Counted from the first letter of the stretch, positions 8,310-17,710 are shown. The stretch: DNA of 64,000 bases from Agromyces larvae (GCF_022811705.1 NZ_CP094528.1:3224001-3288000); one strand, 5' to 3'. The notes: generated by a model not told the origin, from the letters alone. Program-made: numbers and translations.

Positions 8310-9218
8310 GTGGTGACCTCGTCGCAGGGATCCGAGCGCAGGGCTCGGCATGCCTCGACCAAGCGCGGGCGGTACGTCGCCGACGAGCCCGCCGAGAACT
8401 TCTCGCGCGGATTCAACGCGCTCGGCGAACTCGCGATCGCCGGGGTGCAGGTCTCGGCGCGCGCCACCGACCTCGCGACGGGGCGGGTGCTGTTCTCGGT
8501 CGACGATCACGTCGTGATGCCGACCGCGTCGATCGGCAAGGTGCTGCTGCTCGTCGAGGTCGCGTCCCGGCTCGGCGGAACGAGCTCCGAGTCGTTCACC
8601 GTGCTCGACCGCGCGCCGCGCGACGCCGTCGGCGATTCGGGCATCTGGCAGCACCTGCAGTCGCCGTCGCTGCCGATCGCCGACCTCGCCGCGCTCATCG
8701 GGGCATCGAGCGACAATCTCGCCACCAACGTGCTGCTGCGGCACGTGGGCCTCGAGGCGGTGCGCGCCCGGACCGAAGCGCTCGGGCTCACCCGCACCGC
8801 CCTGCTCGACCTGGTGCGCGACCACCGCGGGCCCGACGACGCCCCCCAGCTGTCGATCGGTTCGGCGAAAGAGCTCACCTGGTTGTTCGCCTCGCTCGCG
8901 CGCGGCGAGGTCGTGAGCCCCGAGGTATCGCAGCGCGTCGTCGGCTGGCTCTCGCTGAACACCGACCTCTCGATGGTCGCGTCCGCGTTCGGGCTCGACC
9001 CGCTCGCGCATCGGATGCCCGATCACAACGTGCTGCTCATGAACAAGACCGGCACCGACGGCGGGGTGCGCAGCGAGGTCGGGGTGCTGCGCGGCCCGCG
9101 CGCGGGTGTCGCGTACGCGGTGTCGACGTACTTCGCCGACACCGGTCTGTCGAGCCGGCTGGCGGTGCTCGACGGCATGCGGCAGGTCGGCGCAGACCTG
9201 CTCGAGTACGTGCACTGA
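8310..9218 (+). CDS. Class A beta-lactamase-fold serine hydrolase
   Basis: A 302-residue protein of the penicillin-binding/class A beta-lactamase fold. The three active-site motifs are readable: S74-I-G-K77, S134-D-N136 and K246-T-G248. These residues would acylate and hydrolyse beta-lactam or a peptidoglycan-like amide. No signal peptide or lipobox is seen at the basic N-terminus, which is unusual for a true beta-lactamase and makes resistance uncertain. Many actinobacteria carry such uncharacterised serine hydrolases. The GTG start follows AGAGAGGGA by ten bases; a second GTG lies one codon on. It stands alone between the M13 gene and a surface-protein gene. Confidence 0.82.
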   Translation: MVTSSQGSERRARHASTKRGRYVADEPAENFSRGFNALGELAIAGVQVSARATDLATGRVLFSVDDHVVMPTASIGKVLLLVEVASRLGGTSSESFTVLDRAPRDAVGDSGIWQHLQSPSLPIADLAALIGASSDNLATNVLLRHVGLEAVRARTEALGLTRTALLDLVRDHRGPDDAPQLSIGSAKELTWLFASLARGEVVSPEVSQRVVGWLSLNTDLSMVASAFGLDPLAHRMPDHNVLLMNKTGTDGGVRSEVGVLRGPRAGVAYAVSTYFADTGLSSRLAVLDGMRQVGADLLEYVH

Positions 9219-9315
9219 ACGCGCCGGTGCCGGCGCACGGTCGAATGTGACGCCATGCGTCGGCGGGTTGTGCACAGGGGAGTCCTCCCCATCGGCTGAC
9301 CCCCATCGGGGTGAC

Positions 9316-9321
9316 TAGGGT
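9316..9321 (+). promoter_or_regulatory. Putative -10 box TAGGGT before the LAETG protein
   Basis: TAGGGT lies 66 bp before the GTG start at 9388, giving a leader of about 60 nt. No clear -35 is seen. CCCCATCGGGG, a short palindrome, lies just upstream. Confidence 0.35.
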
Positions 9322-9387
9322 AGTTCGGGGAGTCGAATCGGACTCCCAAGTCCGCATTCACTTCGACCCGAAGGGACCATCATCACC

Positions 9388-10278
9388 GTGGCCACCTCCG
9401 CACTTCGTCTCCGCGTCGGCGCCCTCGCCGCTGTCGCGGGCCTCGCACTCGCCGGCTTCGCCGCCGCGTCGCCCGCCGCCGCCGAAGAGACGCCTGCCCC
9501 CACCATCACCCTCGACAAGACCAGCTTCCCCGCCGGAAACTGGGGAGCCGGGTTCCACGTCACCGGCACGGGCTTCGTCGGCACCGGCGACGTGAGCATC
9601 TCGATCGGCGTGAGCTATGGCCCCCAGTCGGGCGACGGGCTCTACCAGACCACCGTCACCCCGGACAACGCGGGAGCGATCGACGTGCAGGTCGTGCCCA
9701 CCCGCGACGCGCCGGTCACCAGCGAGACCGACTACCCCCGGGTCGGCGTGGTCGCCAGTCAGCAGCTGACCGACACGGAGCGGCTCGTGTCGAACTCCGT
9801 GGCGCTGACCATCACCGCATCCGATGTGCCGGCACCCACCGCGACCTTCGCCCAGGTGGTGTCGCCCGAGCAGCTCGCGGCCGGCCTCACCCTGAACTAC
9901 TCGGGCTTCGGTGCCAGCGAACCGATCTACTACGGGTTCCTGGTGATCCGCGACGGCGAGCCCATCAACGAACTGGTCGGCGGGCTCCAGCAGGCGGTGG
10001 CCGACGCATCGGGCGCCGGTGCCCTGACCGCCACCATCCCCGGCGCTCAGGTCGGTGACACGCTCGCGTACTACGTGGCCGGTGACACCACGGGCCGCTC
10101 GATCGACGAAGAGACCCCCGTCGTCGCCGCCCCGGCAGCGGCCGCTCCCACGGCCGGCACCGGCCTCGCCGAGACCGGCATCGACCTCGGTGTCGGCACC
10201 GCGGCGATCGCGCTGCTCGTGCTGGGCGCCGGCTCGGTCATCCTGGTGCGTCGCCGGGCTGCGCTCGCGCAGCGCTGA
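9388..10278 (+). CDS. Secreted cell-wall protein with LAETG sortase signal
   Basis: A 296-residue exported protein. Residues 1-35 are a signal peptide (RLRVGALAAVAGLALAGF, cleavage near ASPAAAEE). The middle holds two beta-rich, Thr/Val-rich segments that look like immunoglobulin-type domains. The C-terminus has an Ala/Pro-rich linker, LAETG, a hydrophobic helix and the tail VRRRAALAQR, a complete sorting signal of the LAxTG type handled by class E sortases. It is expected to be linked covalently to peptidoglycan. The function of the exposed part is unknown. GTG is preceded by AAGGGA eleven bases upstream. A strong terminator follows. Confidence 0.85.
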   Translation: MATSALRLRVGALAAVAGLALAGFAAASPAAAEETPAPTITLDKTSFPAGNWGAGFHVTGTGFVGTGDVSISIGVSYGPQSGDGLYQTTVTPDNAGAIDVQVVPTRDAPVTSETDYPRVGVVASQQLTDTERLVSNSVALTITASDVPAPTATFAQVVSPEQLAAGLTLNYSGFGASEPIYYGFLVIRDGEPINELVGGLQQAVADASGAGALTATIPGAQVGDTLAYYVAGDTTGRSIDEETPVVAAPAAAAPTAGTGLAETGIDLGVGTAAIALLVLGAGSVILVRRRAALAQR

Positions 10279-10291
10279 CGCGCTCGCTCAG

Positions 10292-10321
10292 GGGCGGGGT
10301 CGGCGGATGCCGGCCCCGCCC
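10292..10321 (+). terminator. Rho-independent terminator after the LAETG gene
   Basis: A 13-bp stem (GGGCGGGGTCGGC with GCCGGCCCCGCCC, one G-T pair) with loop GGAT is followed by TTTC. It lies between convergent genes and may also serve the hydrolase gene on the other strand. Confidence 0.75.
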
Positions 10322-10369
10322 TTTCGCATGCGCCCCGCCGTACGCCACAACTTCGGCGATCACCACAAC

Positions 10370-12013
10370 TCAGGGGGCATTCGGCGGGGTGGGTCCGAGA
10401 CCGGGGTGATCTCCGAAGTCGTGGCCGGCCGGGGCGGCCTCACCCAGCAGGGCGAGCCCCTGCAGCACCGCCTCGGCGGTCTCGGGCGCCCTGAGCACAC
10501 GGAAGTGCCCCGACCGCGGCACGAGGATGTTCGTCGCTCCGGGCAGCTCGCTGCCGTCGGGCACGTGCGTGTCGTACGGCCCGAACACCGAGACGATGCG
10601 CCCGTTCACGGTCGACGCCTCGCCGAGGGTGAGGATGATCGGGGCATCCGGCAGGAACTCCCGCACCCCCGGGTCGCGTCGCAGCAGTCTCGCCCGCCGC
10701 GAGCCCGCGAACGGCGAGGCGACCGCGACCACGCCGAGCAGGCCGAGCGGGCCGACCCCGTCGACCCCGTCGACCCCGCCGACCCCGCCGACCCCGCCGA
10801 CCCCGCCGGCCCCGTCGACCCCGCCGTCGTGCTCGCTGTCGCGCACCAGCAGGTACTTGCCGATGAGCCCGCCTTTGCTGTGCCCCACGATGATGCGTCC
10901 GGCGGCAGGTCGGGGCATCCGTTCGAGGGCCCGCGCGAGCTTGTCGCCGGTCTCGGCGATCGGTACGCGGTTGACGCCGAGGCCGTGCACCGTGCGCACC
11001 CGGTGGCCCGCGCGATGCATCCGTTCGCCGAGCCCGCGCAGGAACGACCAGTGCTCGTACACGCCCGGCAGCAGAATCACGTCGGGCAGGGTGTCGTCGC
11101 CGCGCAGCCAGCGGCGCGGCGCGCGCCCGGCGAACGGCACGGCGAGGTGCGCGACGCCGGCGACGAGGTAGTCGGCGATCCAGACGCCCGCCGTGCGCAG
11201 CCGGGTGCGCGACACCGATTCGGATGCATCGGCCCGCGCCGCGACGGCTGCCCGACCGGGCGGGCTCCCGACCCGCTCGCCTCGGGCGTGCCGCAGGATG
11301 AGCTCGGCGACCTGCGGGCCGGCGGTCACCATCGTCTCGTGCCCGCGCCCGGGCACCTCGACGTATCGGCCATTCGGTACGAGCCGGGCGACCTCGACGC
11401 CCCACTCGCGCGGCACGATGCGGTCGTGCTCGGCGCGGACGACGAGGGTCGGTGCGTCGACGCGAGGCAGCACGAGCTCCATCCGGTGCTCGATCATGGG
11501 CTCGAGGTTGCGGAAGTACCAGCGGACGCCGCCCTCGACGTACGAGTGCAGCCCGACGGCGAGCACCTTCGGGTTCGCCCGCGAGAGGTCCTGCAGGAAC
11601 CGCGCGGCCTGCTGCGGCACCGTGCGTTCGCGGGGGTTCACCGTCGGGCCGATGAGCACGACGCGGCCGACGAGCTCGGGATGCTGGGCGGCGGTCTCGG
11701 TGACGACCTGGGCGCCCGTCGAGTGGCCGACGAGCGTCGGGCGTTCGAGCCGTTCGTCGGCGAGCAGATCGGCGAGCAGGGCTCCGGATTCGGGCATCGT
11801 CAGCGGCTCGTCGGGGTCGGGCGAGTCGCCGAACCCCGGCAGACCGAGTGCGAGCACCCGCGCGTGCGGTTCGAGCGCGTCGGCGAGTCCGTCCCAGTAC
11901 TCGTGCGCCATGCCGAGCCCGTGCACGAGCACGACCACCGGCCCGTCGGCGACTCCGGACTCGACGATGCGCACCGCCAGATCGCCGCGTCGGAACCACC
12001 GGGTCTGCGCCAT
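10370..12013 (-). CDS. Tandem two-domain alpha/beta hydrolase
   Basis: A 547-residue protein holding two alpha/beta-hydrolase folds. The first (~1-260) has oxyanion motif VVLVHGLG, nucleophile elbow GHSTG and a late Asp and His (AEHDRIVP, GRGHETM), a full catalytic triad. The second (~300-547) has DVILLPGVYEHW, elbow GHSKG and a late GHF. It resembles lipase-like or triacylglycerol-hydrolase domains. Such fusions are uncommon. Between the second elbow and the rest, residues ~397-420 are a Gly-Val/Asp-Gly-Val tract encoded by a 9-bp minisatellite. Substrate is unknown. The ATG lies six bases after TAGACT, a leaderless context. Confidence 0.8.
   Translation of the reverse strand: MAQTRWFRRGDLAVRIVESGVADGPVVVLVHGLGMAHEYWDGLADALEPHARVLALGLPGFGDSPDPDEPLTMPESGALLADLLADERLERPTLVGHSTGAQVVTETAAQHPELVGRVVLIGPTVNPRERTVPQQAARFLQDLSRANPKVLAVGLHSYVEGGVRWYFRNLEPMIEHRMELVLPRVDAPTLVVRAEHDRIVPREWGVEVARLVPNGRYVEVPGRGHETMVTAGPQVAELILRHARGERVGSPPGRAAVAARADASESVSRTRLRTAGVWIADYLVAGVAHLAVPFAGRAPRRWLRGDDTLPDVILLPGVYEHWSFLRGLGERMHRAGHRVRTVHGLGVNRVPIAETGDKLARALERMPRPAAGRIIVGHSKGGLIGKYLLVRDSEHDGGVDGAGGVGGVGGVGGVDGVDGVGPLGLLGVVAVASPFAGSRRARLLRRDPGVREFLPDAPIILTLGEASTVNGRIVSVFGPYDTHVPDGSELPGATNILVPRSGHFRVLRAPETAEAVLQGLALLGEAAPAGHDFGDHPGLGPTPPNAP
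10754..10825. repeat. 9-bp minisatellite (GACCCCGCC/GACCCCGTC, eight copies)
   Basis: Eight head-to-tail 9-mers lie inside the two-domain hydrolase. They encode GGV/DGV triplets, so copy-number changes would alter loop length without breaking the frame. Confidence 0.9.
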
Positions 12014-12019
12014 CCCGGC

Positions 12020-12025
12020 AGTCTA
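12020..12025 (-). promoter_or_regulatory. -10 box TAGACT of the two-domain hydrolase (leaderless)
   Basis: TAGACT on the minus strand, six bases, then the ATG at 12013. Confidence 0.6.
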
Positions 12026-12043
12026 GGCCCGCCCGCAGGCGGT

Positions 12044-12049
12044 TAGAGT
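12044..12049 (+). promoter_or_regulatory. -10 box TAGAGT of the hydroxyacid oxidase gene
   Basis: TAGAGT lies 31 bp before the ATG, leaving room for the GAGGAGGT ribosome-binding site (12069-12076). It lies next to the divergent hydrolase promoter. Confidence 0.5.
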
Positions 12050-12080
12050 GAGGCGGTCATCACCAGGACGAGGAGGTCCC

Positions 12081-13448
12081 ATGGCGCGCATCGACACCTC
12101 GCGCGGGTACGCCCGCGGCGTGCAATCGGCCGTCTACCGTGCGGGCATCGCTGGCGCGCGGCCGGCGGTGCCGACGACGTTCGCGGGTCTCGAGCAGGCG
12201 GCGGAACGCACGCTTTCGGCCGAGGCGTTCGCGTACCTCGCCGGCGGAGCGGGCGCCGAGCACACGATGGCCGCGAACACCGAGGCATTCGGTCGGTGGC
12301 AGGTGGTTCCGCGGGTGCTGCGGGATGTCGCGGAGCGCGACCTGTCGATCGAACTCCTCGGGCGCCGGCGCGCGACCCCGCTCGTGCTGTCGCCGCTCGG
12401 CGTGATGGAGCTCGCCCACCCCGACGCCGATGTCGCGGTGGCCCGAGCCGCGGCGGCGCTCGATGTGCCGTACGTCCTCTCCAACCAGGCGTCCCGCCCC
12501 ATGGAGGAGGTCGCTGCGGCGATGGGCGACGGCGCCAGATGGTTCCAGCTCTACTGGAGCGCGTCGGACGAGTTGAACGCCTCGTTCCTGCGGCGGGCCG
12601 AGGCATCCGGTTGCGAAGCGATCGTGGTCACCCTCGACACGCACCTGCTCGGCTGGCGCACCCGCGATCTCGACCTGGCGTTCCTGCCGTTCACCCGCGG
12701 GCAGGGCATCGCGCAGTACACCAGCGATCCCGTGTTCGCCGAGCTGGTGCGCGAGCGTGTGCGGCACGGCGCGCCCGCCGATCCCTCGGCGCCCGCCGTC
12801 AAAGTGAACGCGAAGTCGCTCGCGGCCGTCGTCGGCATGGCGCGAGGGGCGCGGCGTGCCGGGCTGGTCGACGGCGGACTCGCCGACGCGGTGCGCTCAC
12901 CGTTGCCGCGTGCGGCGGTCGAGACGTTCCTCGACGTGTTCGCGGACCCGAGCCTCACCTGGGACGCGCTCGCCAAGGTGCGCGAGTGGACCGACCTGCC
13001 CGTGCTGCTGAAGGGCATCGTGCACCCCGACGACGCCGAGCGCGCGGTCGACGCCGGCATGGACGGCATCGTCGTGTCGAACCACGGCGGGCGTCAGATC
13101 GACCGGTCGGTGCCCACCGTCGCCGCGCTGCCCGCGGTGGTGGAGCGGGTCGCGGGCCGGGTTCCGGTGCTGCTGGACTCGGGCGTGCGCGGCGGGGCGG
13201 ATGTCGCGATCGCGCTGTCGCTCGGCGCGACCGCCGTCGGGCTGGGCCGCCCCTACGCGTACGGTCTCGCGATCGCCGGGGCGAGTGGGGTGAGCGAGGT
13301 GGTGCGCAACACGATCGCCGAGTTCGACGTCACCCTCGGCCTCGCCGGATGCACGGCCGCCGCCGACCTCGGCCCCGACGTCCTGCGCCCCTCCTCGCCG
13401 GTCGAGGAGCGCCCGAGCGGAGCGAGGACGCGCCACGAGACCCGGTGA
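12081..13448 (+). CDS. FMN-dependent alpha-hydroxy-acid oxidizing protein (lactate 2-monooxygenase-like)
   Basis: A 455-residue flavoenzyme of the glycolate oxidase/lactate monooxygenase family; it oxidises an alpha-hydroxy acid, probably L-lactate, using FMN. Family signatures are the substrate/FMN loop VVSNHGGRQIDRS with the catalytic His and Arg, LLKGIVHPDDA with the FMN lysine, VLLDSGVRGG, and VGLGRPYAYGLAIAG. Extra length between barrel strands (residues ~190-260) resembles lactate 2-monooxygenases. The ATG follows GAGGAGGT by four bases, the strongest ribosome site seen here. The final ~16 codons (after LRPSSP) are encoded by a GGTCGAG...CGAGACC repeat, so the C-terminal tail is repeat-derived and probably not functional. 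Confidence 0.9.
   Translation: MARIDTSRGYARGVQSAVYRAGIAGARPAVPTTFAGLEQAAERTLSAEAFAYLAGGAGAEHTMAANTEAFGRWQVVPRVLRDVAERDLSIELLGRRRATPLVLSPLGVMELAHPDADVAVARAAAALDVPYVLSNQASRPMEEVAAAMGDGARWFQLYWSASDELNASFLRRAEASGCEAIVVTLDTHLLGWRTRDLDLAFLPFTRGQGIAQYTSDPVFAELVRERVRHGAPADPSAPAVKVNAKSLAAVVGMARGARRAGLVDGGLADAVRSPLPRAAVETFLDVFADPSLTWDALAKVREWTDLPVLLKGIVHPDDAERAVDAGMDGIVVSNHGGRQIDRSVPTVAALPAVVERVAGRVPVLLDSGVRGGADVAIALSLGATAVGLGRPYAYGLAIAGASGVSEVVRNTIAEFDVTLGLAGCTAAADLGPDVLRPSSPVEERPSGARTRHETR
13400..13443. repeat. GGTCGAG...CGAGACC repeat inside the 3' end of the hydroxyacid oxidase gene
   Basis: The repeat has the common ends GGTCGAG and CGAGACC and supplies the last residues (VEERPSGARTRHETR) of the oxidase. 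Related copies are at 43849, 44345, 44404 and 61237. Confidence 0.6.
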
Positions 13449-13515
13449 CCGTCACCGGCGCAGGTCATCCCGGGGTTTCGAGAACCGGATGGCCCCGTGC
13501 GCGGTCGCCGCGGTC

Positions 13516-13920
13516 TCAGTCGATGAGGTCGGCGTCGGCGAGCCGCCGCAGCACCTCGCGGCCGGCGGGCGGGCAGCGGTCGGCGTCGCCGGTCGTGACC
13601 CAGTGCAGGGCGCCGACCTCCGCCGACGCCCGCGGCGAGGCATCCGTCACCGCCCGGAAGACCCGCATCCGCACGAAGCGCCCGTCGGGCTCGCCGTGCG
13701 CCTGGGTGCGCACCTCGAACAGCTCCTCGAGCGCGGCGGGGTCGAGTTCGAGCGCGACCTCCTCGAAGGCCTCGCGTGCAGCCGCCTCGGCCGCGGTCTC
13801 GCCGGCGTCGATCTTGCCGCCCGGCATGTAGTGCACCTCGCGTTCGCGCGCGGTGACCATGAGCACGCGGCGGTCGCGGATGAGCGCGATCGCCGCGACG
13901 AGCAGGTCGGGAAGGGGCAT
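13516..13920 (-). CDS. NUDIX hydrolase
   Basis: A 134-residue NUDIX enzyme, cleaving a nucleoside diphosphate linked to some other group; MutT-like clean-up of damaged nucleotides is one possibility. The NUDIX box runs from G35 to about residue 57 (GKIDAGE, RE at 49-50, EE at 53-54). The final Gly of the consensus is replaced (EEVAL), which is tolerated in some members. The ATG is fixed by TAGGCT six bases upstream (leaderless). The gene is monocistronic, with convergent neighbours on the left and the same-strand esterase upstream. Confidence 0.88.
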   Translation of the reverse strand: MPLPDLLVAAIALIRDRRVLMVTAREREVHYMPGGKIDAGETAAEAAAREAFEEVALELDPAALEELFEVRTQAHGEPDGRFVRMRVFRAVTDASPRASAEVGALHWVTTGDADRCPPAGREVLRRLADADLID

Positions 13921-13926
13921 CCGATC

Positions 13927-13932
13927 AGCCTA
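13927..13932 (-). promoter_or_regulatory. -10 box TAGGCT of the NUDIX gene (leaderless)
   Basis: TAGGCT on the minus strand, six bases, then the ATG at 13920. Confidence 0.6.
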
Positions 13933-13960
13933 ATCAGCCCGGCGACGGAGCCGGCACACC

Positions 13961-15286
13961 TCACTCGGCCGGCGCCGCTTCGGGCGGCGCCTCGAGTTCG
14001 AGCCGCGGTGCGAGCGCGGCGAAGCCGTCGCGAAGCCCGCCGATCAGCGCGTCGGCCACATGCCCGGCGCCCTCGATCGTGATGACCGTGGTGTGCATGC
14101 CCGCCTGCTCGGCCGCCGCCGCGTTGCGCTCGACGCCGGCCGCGTACCGCGGGTCCTCGCTGCCGATCGTGAACACCGCCCACGAGTCGGCGTACGGGCC
14201 GTGGGCGGCCATGATGTTGGCCGGCTTGGCGGCGTCGTAGGCGGCCTGGTTGCCGCCGAACACGCCGACGAGCGCGTCGGATTCGTCGTCGGCGCCGGGG
14301 AACTCCTCACCGGACACCGACAGGATGTTGCCGAAGACGTCGGGATGCCTCGCCCCGAACGACGTGGCGCACTGTCCGCCGTTCGAGTACCCGCCGACGG
14401 TCCAGAACCGCGGCTCCGCCTGCACGTTGAGGTTCGCCCGCGCCCACGGCACGACGTCCTGCATCACGTACGTCTCGACCGCGCCCCGCGGCGAGTCGAC
14501 GCACATCGGATCGATCGTCGGATCCGAGAGCTGGTCGATGACGAGCGCGATCGGCGCGAGGCCCGCGTGCTCGGCCTGGTACGCCTCGAACGTGTCGGCG
14601 ATGAACGACCCGTCGGGGTCGCCGGGCTGGCCCATCATGAAGATCACCAAGGGCAGTCGCGGTGCGTTCTCGACGAGGGCGGCGGGCGGCAGGTAGAGCT
14701 GGGCGGGCCGGGCCGGGAACCCGGATGCCTCGTTCGGGACGCCGCCTTCGACCTCGCCGAGCACCCCGTGCTCGGGCATGCCCTCGGGCGCCTGCCACCA
14801 CGCGTACAGCGGGCCCTCGGGCGCGGGCGTCGCGGGGTCGGTGGGCGGCGGGGTCGGGCGGATCGGGTCGGCGGTGCTCACGTGCAGCAGCGCCCCGAGG
14901 GTGCGATTGATGCCGTAGGCCGCGTTGATCCCGAACGCCGCGGTGGCCGCGAACACGCCGATCGACAGCACGGCGATGAGCTTGCGCCACCACCTCGAGC
15001 CCCACAGGTTGAAGATCGCGAGCATGATCGCGGCGAACGCGCCGGCAGTCCAGAGCCATACCGCGTCCTGGACGGGCCCTCCGAACGAGTCGAGCACGTT
15101 GACCGCGACCCACACGACGGCCCCGCCGATCAGCGCACCCACGAAGAGCGCGATGAACGCGACCAGGAACCAGCGGATGCTCCACTGCTTCGCCAGCAGG
15201 TACAGCACGAGCACACCGCTCACGACGAGCCAGGTCGTGACGAAGGCCGGATCGACGATCCTCATCTCGAGCAACGCGTCCCACAC
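13961..15286 (-). CDS. Membrane-anchored alpha/beta-hydrolase (esterase-like)
   Basis: A 441-residue protein. Residues ~15-135 contain four hydrophobic helices, followed by a Pro-rich linker ([18 protein letters not shown]) and an extracytoplasmic esterase domain of the esterase-D/mycolyltransferase-like alpha/beta fold. The nucleophile elbow is VGGYSNGG, with the catalytic His expected in EGAGHVAD near the C-terminus and Asp in between. This layout resembles membrane-bound esterases next to cell-envelope polymers, but the substrate is unknown. The GTG start has GGGAGG eight bases upstream. The gene is divergent from glyS. Confidence 0.82.
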   Translation of the reverse strand: MWDALLEMRIVDPAFVTTWLVVSGVLVLYLLAKQWSIRWFLVAFIALFVGALIGGAVVWVAVNVLDSFGGPVQDAVWLWTAGAFAAIMLAIFNLWGSRWWRKLIAVLSIGVFAATAAFGINAAYGINRTLGALLHVSTADPIRPTPPPTDPATPAPEGPLYAWWQAPEGMPEHGVLGEVEGGVPNEASGFPARPAQLYLPPAALVENAPRLPLVIFMMGQPGDPDGSFIADTFEAYQAEHAGLAPIALVIDQLSDPTIDPMCVDSPRGAVETYVMQDVVPWARANLNVQAEPRFWTVGGYSNGGQCATSFGARHPDVFGNILSVSGEEFPGADDESDALVGVFGGNQAAYDAAKPANIMAAHGPYADSWAVFTIGSEDPRYAAGVERNAAAAEQAGMHTTVITIEGAGHVADALIGGLRDGFAALAPRLELEAPPEAAPAE

Positions 15287-15365
15287 GATCGGTCCTCCCG
15301 TCCGAGCGTGGCCTCAGGGTAGCGGTTCGCGCGGGCTCGGTCGTGGCGGGGGTGCGGCGCGCCCG

Positions 15366-15371
15366 TAGGAT
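15366..15371 (+). promoter_or_regulatory. Putative -10 box TAGGAT of glyS
   Basis: TAGGAT lies 61 bp before the GTG start; a leader of about 50 nt ends in TGGAG five bases before the GTG. Confidence 0.4.
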
Positions 15372-15426
15372 GGATCGTGCGCGCGTGTCGCGCATCCTTC
15401 CCACCGCCTGCACCATTGGAGCCACC

Positions 15427-16812
15427 GTGGCCGCACCCAGCCGTCTCGATGCCGTCATCACCCTCGCCCAGCATCGCGGGTTCGTCTTCCAGGCGGGTGA
15501 GATCTACGGCGGATCCCGGTCGGCGTGGGACTACGGGCCGCTGGGTGTCGCGCTGAAGGAGAACATCAAGCGCCAGTGGTGGCAGGCGATGGTGCAGGGT
15601 CGCGACGACGTCGTGGGGCTCGACTCGTCCGTCATCCTGCCGAAGGCCGTGTGGGAGGCATCCGGCCATGTCGAGGTCTTCACCGACCCGCTCGTCGAGT
15701 GCCTGCACTGCCACAAGCGCTACCGCGAAGACCACCTCATCGAGGAGTTCGAGGAGAAGAAGGGCCGCGCCCCGAAGGACGGGCTCGCCGAGATCGTCTG
15801 CACGAACTGCGGCACCCGCGGCCAGTGGACCGAGCCGCGCGCGTTCTCGGGCCTGTTGAAGACCTACCTCGGCGTCGTCGACGACGAGTCGGGCCTGCAG
15901 TACCTGCGCCCCGAGACCGCCCAGGGCATCTTCGTGAACTTCGCGAACGTGCTGCAGACGGCGCGCATGAAGCCGCCGTTCGGCATCGGGCAGATCGGCA
16001 AGTCGTTCCGCAACGAGATCACGCCGGGCAACTTCATCTTCCGCACCCGCGAGTTCGAGCAGATGGAGATGGAGTTCTTCGTCGAGCCCGGCACCGACGA
16101 GGAATGGCACCAGTACTGGATCGACCAGCGTTTCGCCTGGTACGTCGACCTCGGCATCGACCCCGAGAACCTGCGCCTGTTCGAGCACCCGAAGGAGAAG
16201 CTCAGCCACTACTCGAAGCGCACCGTCGACATCGAGTACAAGTTCGGCTTCGCCGGTGGCGACTGGGGCGAGCTCGAGGGCGTCGCGAACCGCACCGACT
16301 TCGACCTGACCACGCATTCGAAGCACTCGGGCAAAGACCTCTCGTACTTCGACCAGGCGAAGAACGAGCGCTGGGTGCCCTACGTCATCGAACCCGCGGC
16401 GGGCCTCACCCGGTCGCTCATGGCGTTCCTCGTCGACGCGTACCACGTGGAGGAGGTGCCGAACGCGAAGGGCGGCACCGACAGCCGCACCGTGCTGAAG
16501 CTCGACCCGCGCCTCGCTCCGGTGAAGGCCGCCGTGCTGCCGCTGAGCCGCAACGAGAAGCTGTCGCCGGTCGCCCGCGAGCTCGCCGCGAACCTGCGCA
16601 AGTTCTGGAACGTCGACTTCGACGATGCTGGCGCGATCGGCCGCCGCTACCGCCGCCAGGACGAGATCGGCACCCCGTTCTGCATCACGGTCGACTTCGA
16701 CTCGCTCGACGACCAGGCCGTCACCGTGCGCGACCGCGACACCATGCAGCAGGAGCGCGTGCCGCTCGAGGGCCTGCAGGCCTACCTCGCCACGCGCCTC
16801 ATCGGCGCGTAG
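15427..16812 (+). CDS. glyS: Glycyl-tRNA synthetase (homodimeric type)
   Basis: A 461-residue class II synthetase that charges tRNA-Gly, one of which is encoded at 3997. It is the single-chain alpha2 type used by actinobacteria. Features: N-terminal [20 protein letters not shown]; a zinc ribbon-like insert (CLHCHKRY and CTNCGTRG); motif 2 [33 protein letters not shown]; motif 3 [14 protein letters not shown]; and a C-terminal anticodon-binding domain. Length is normal. The GTG start matches the usual family N-terminus. It is followed by a perfect hairpin terminator. Confidence 0.96.
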   Translation: MAAPSRLDAVITLAQHRGFVFQAGEIYGGSRSAWDYGPLGVALKENIKRQWWQAMVQGRDDVVGLDSSVILPKAVWEASGHVEVFTDPLVECLHCHKRYREDHLIEEFEEKKGRAPKDGLAEIVCTNCGTRGQWTEPRAFSGLLKTYLGVVDDESGLQYLRPETAQGIFVNFANVLQTARMKPPFGIGQIGKSFRNEITPGNFIFRTREFEQMEMEFFVEPGTDEEWHQYWIDQRFAWYVDLGIDPENLRLFEHPKEKLSHYSKRTVDIEYKFGFAGGDWGELEGVANRTDFDLTTHSKHSGKDLSYFDQAKNERWVPYVIEPAAGLTRSLMAFLVDAYHVEEVPNAKGGTDSRTVLKLDPRLAPVKAAVLPLSRNEKLSPVARELAANLRKFWNVDFDDAGAIGRRYRRQDEIGTPFCITVDFDSLDDQAVTVRDRDTMQQERVPLEGLQAYLATRLIGA

Positions 16813-16824
16813 CGACCGCACCAC

Positions 16825-16859
16825 CGGATGCCTCGGGCGACTGCCGCCCGAGGCATCCG
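16825..16859. terminator. Bidirectional hairpin terminator
   Basis: A 15-bp perfect stem (CGGATGCCTCGGGCG with its complement) and a 5-nt loop lie between convergent glyS and the zinc-finger gene. There is no clear T run. Confidence 0.75.
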
Positions 16860-16876
16860 TGCGTTCCCGGCGCAGC

Positions 16877-17371
16877 TCAGCGCACGCCGTCGCGCACGTC
16901 GCGCACGAAGGCGGTGACGTGCTCGCGCAGCGCGTCGATGCGCCGCTGCCTGGCGGCCTCGCGGTCGAAGCCGGTGTACGCGAGCGGCGGGAGCTTGCGC
17001 ACGTTGCGCGAGCACTCGAACCCGGCGCACACGAGGGTGCCGATGGTGTCGCCTCGGCGTCCGGCCTCGCCCGCGCGCTTCGCGGTGTAGAACACGACGT
17101 CGTTCGGCAGGTGCACGTCTTCGCACCACGAGCACTGCGGCCGGGTGCGGATGCGACCGTCGGCCTTGCGCAGCAGGATGCCGACCGGCTCGCCGTCGAT
17201 GATCGCGATCACGTACGCCTGCTGCGACAGCTTGCGGTCGCGCCAGCCGAGGTAGTCGAGTCGGTCCCAGTCGAGTTCGGCGAAGCCCTCGGGCAGGGTG
17301 AGGATGCTGCGTTCGCGCTTGGAGGCGTTCACGAACGATGCGCGGATGGTCGGTTCGGTGATGGGGTGCAT
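16877..17371 (-). CDS. FBP-domain (EF-G-binding type) treble-clef zinc protein
   Basis: A 164-residue protein of the family annotated as FBP domain or elongation factor G-binding, named for similarity of its C-terminal zinc finger to FusB/FusC. The zinc ligands are probably the CSWC pair and the two Cys of CAGFECSRN, 30-40 residues later. FusB proteins release EF-G from the ribosome and can confer fusidic-acid tolerance. Whether this shorter actinobacterial protein does so is not known. The N-terminal half (IRASFVNASKRE) is a helical region. The ATG follows AGAGAGA by about five bases. The gene is monocistronic. Confidence 0.78.
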   Translation of the reverse strand: MHPITEPTIRASFVNASKRERSILTLPEGFAELDWDRLDYLGWRDRKLSQQAYVIAIIDGEPVGILLRKADGRIRTRPQCSWCEDVHLPNDVVFYTAKRAGEAGRRGDTIGTLVCAGFECSRNVRKLPPLAYTGFDREAARQRRIDALREHVTAFVRDVRDGVR

Positions 17372-17710
17372 GGATGTCTCTCTGGCGGCCGTGGCGGCGC
17401 GCCTGTCTCGTCGCTCTGATCAGGGATGCCCCGGCGCGGCGTGTCGGCGCGCGGCGGGTACGCGAAACGAGGCCGCGCCGCAGGCGCAGCCCCGGGGCGC
17501 GGTCATCTCAGGTCGGCGCGGACGCCGACGACCTCCTGACGAACGGATGCATGCACGGAGGAGACCCTACACCCGGCGGCCTGGGGGCTCCCTGGCCAGC
17601 CGGCCACCCGGCCACCCGCGACCACGGTCGATCCGTGCGACCGAGCGCGGGCCGGATGCGCCTTGCTGACGCGAATCGACCTCGGTCGGCGCTGACCGCG
17701 CTCACCGGGC
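17372..17710. other. Intergenic region, no gene seen
   Basis: About 340 bp upstream of the FBP-type gene and downstream of the GNAT gene. It contains a minus-strand AGGAGG and short open frames of 14-28 codons without recognisable content. No tRNA, riboswitch or good terminator was found. Confidence 0.5.

Noticed and set aside
8310..9218. Secreted beta-lactamase conferring drug resistance
   Set aside because: The three motifs are present but no signal peptide or lipobox is seen, so the resistance role was not claimed.
17500..17560. Short leader peptide as found before sulfur-assimilation genes
   Set aside because: The minus-strand peptides here lack the conserved Arg/Cys pattern and the next gene is not for sulfur assimilation.
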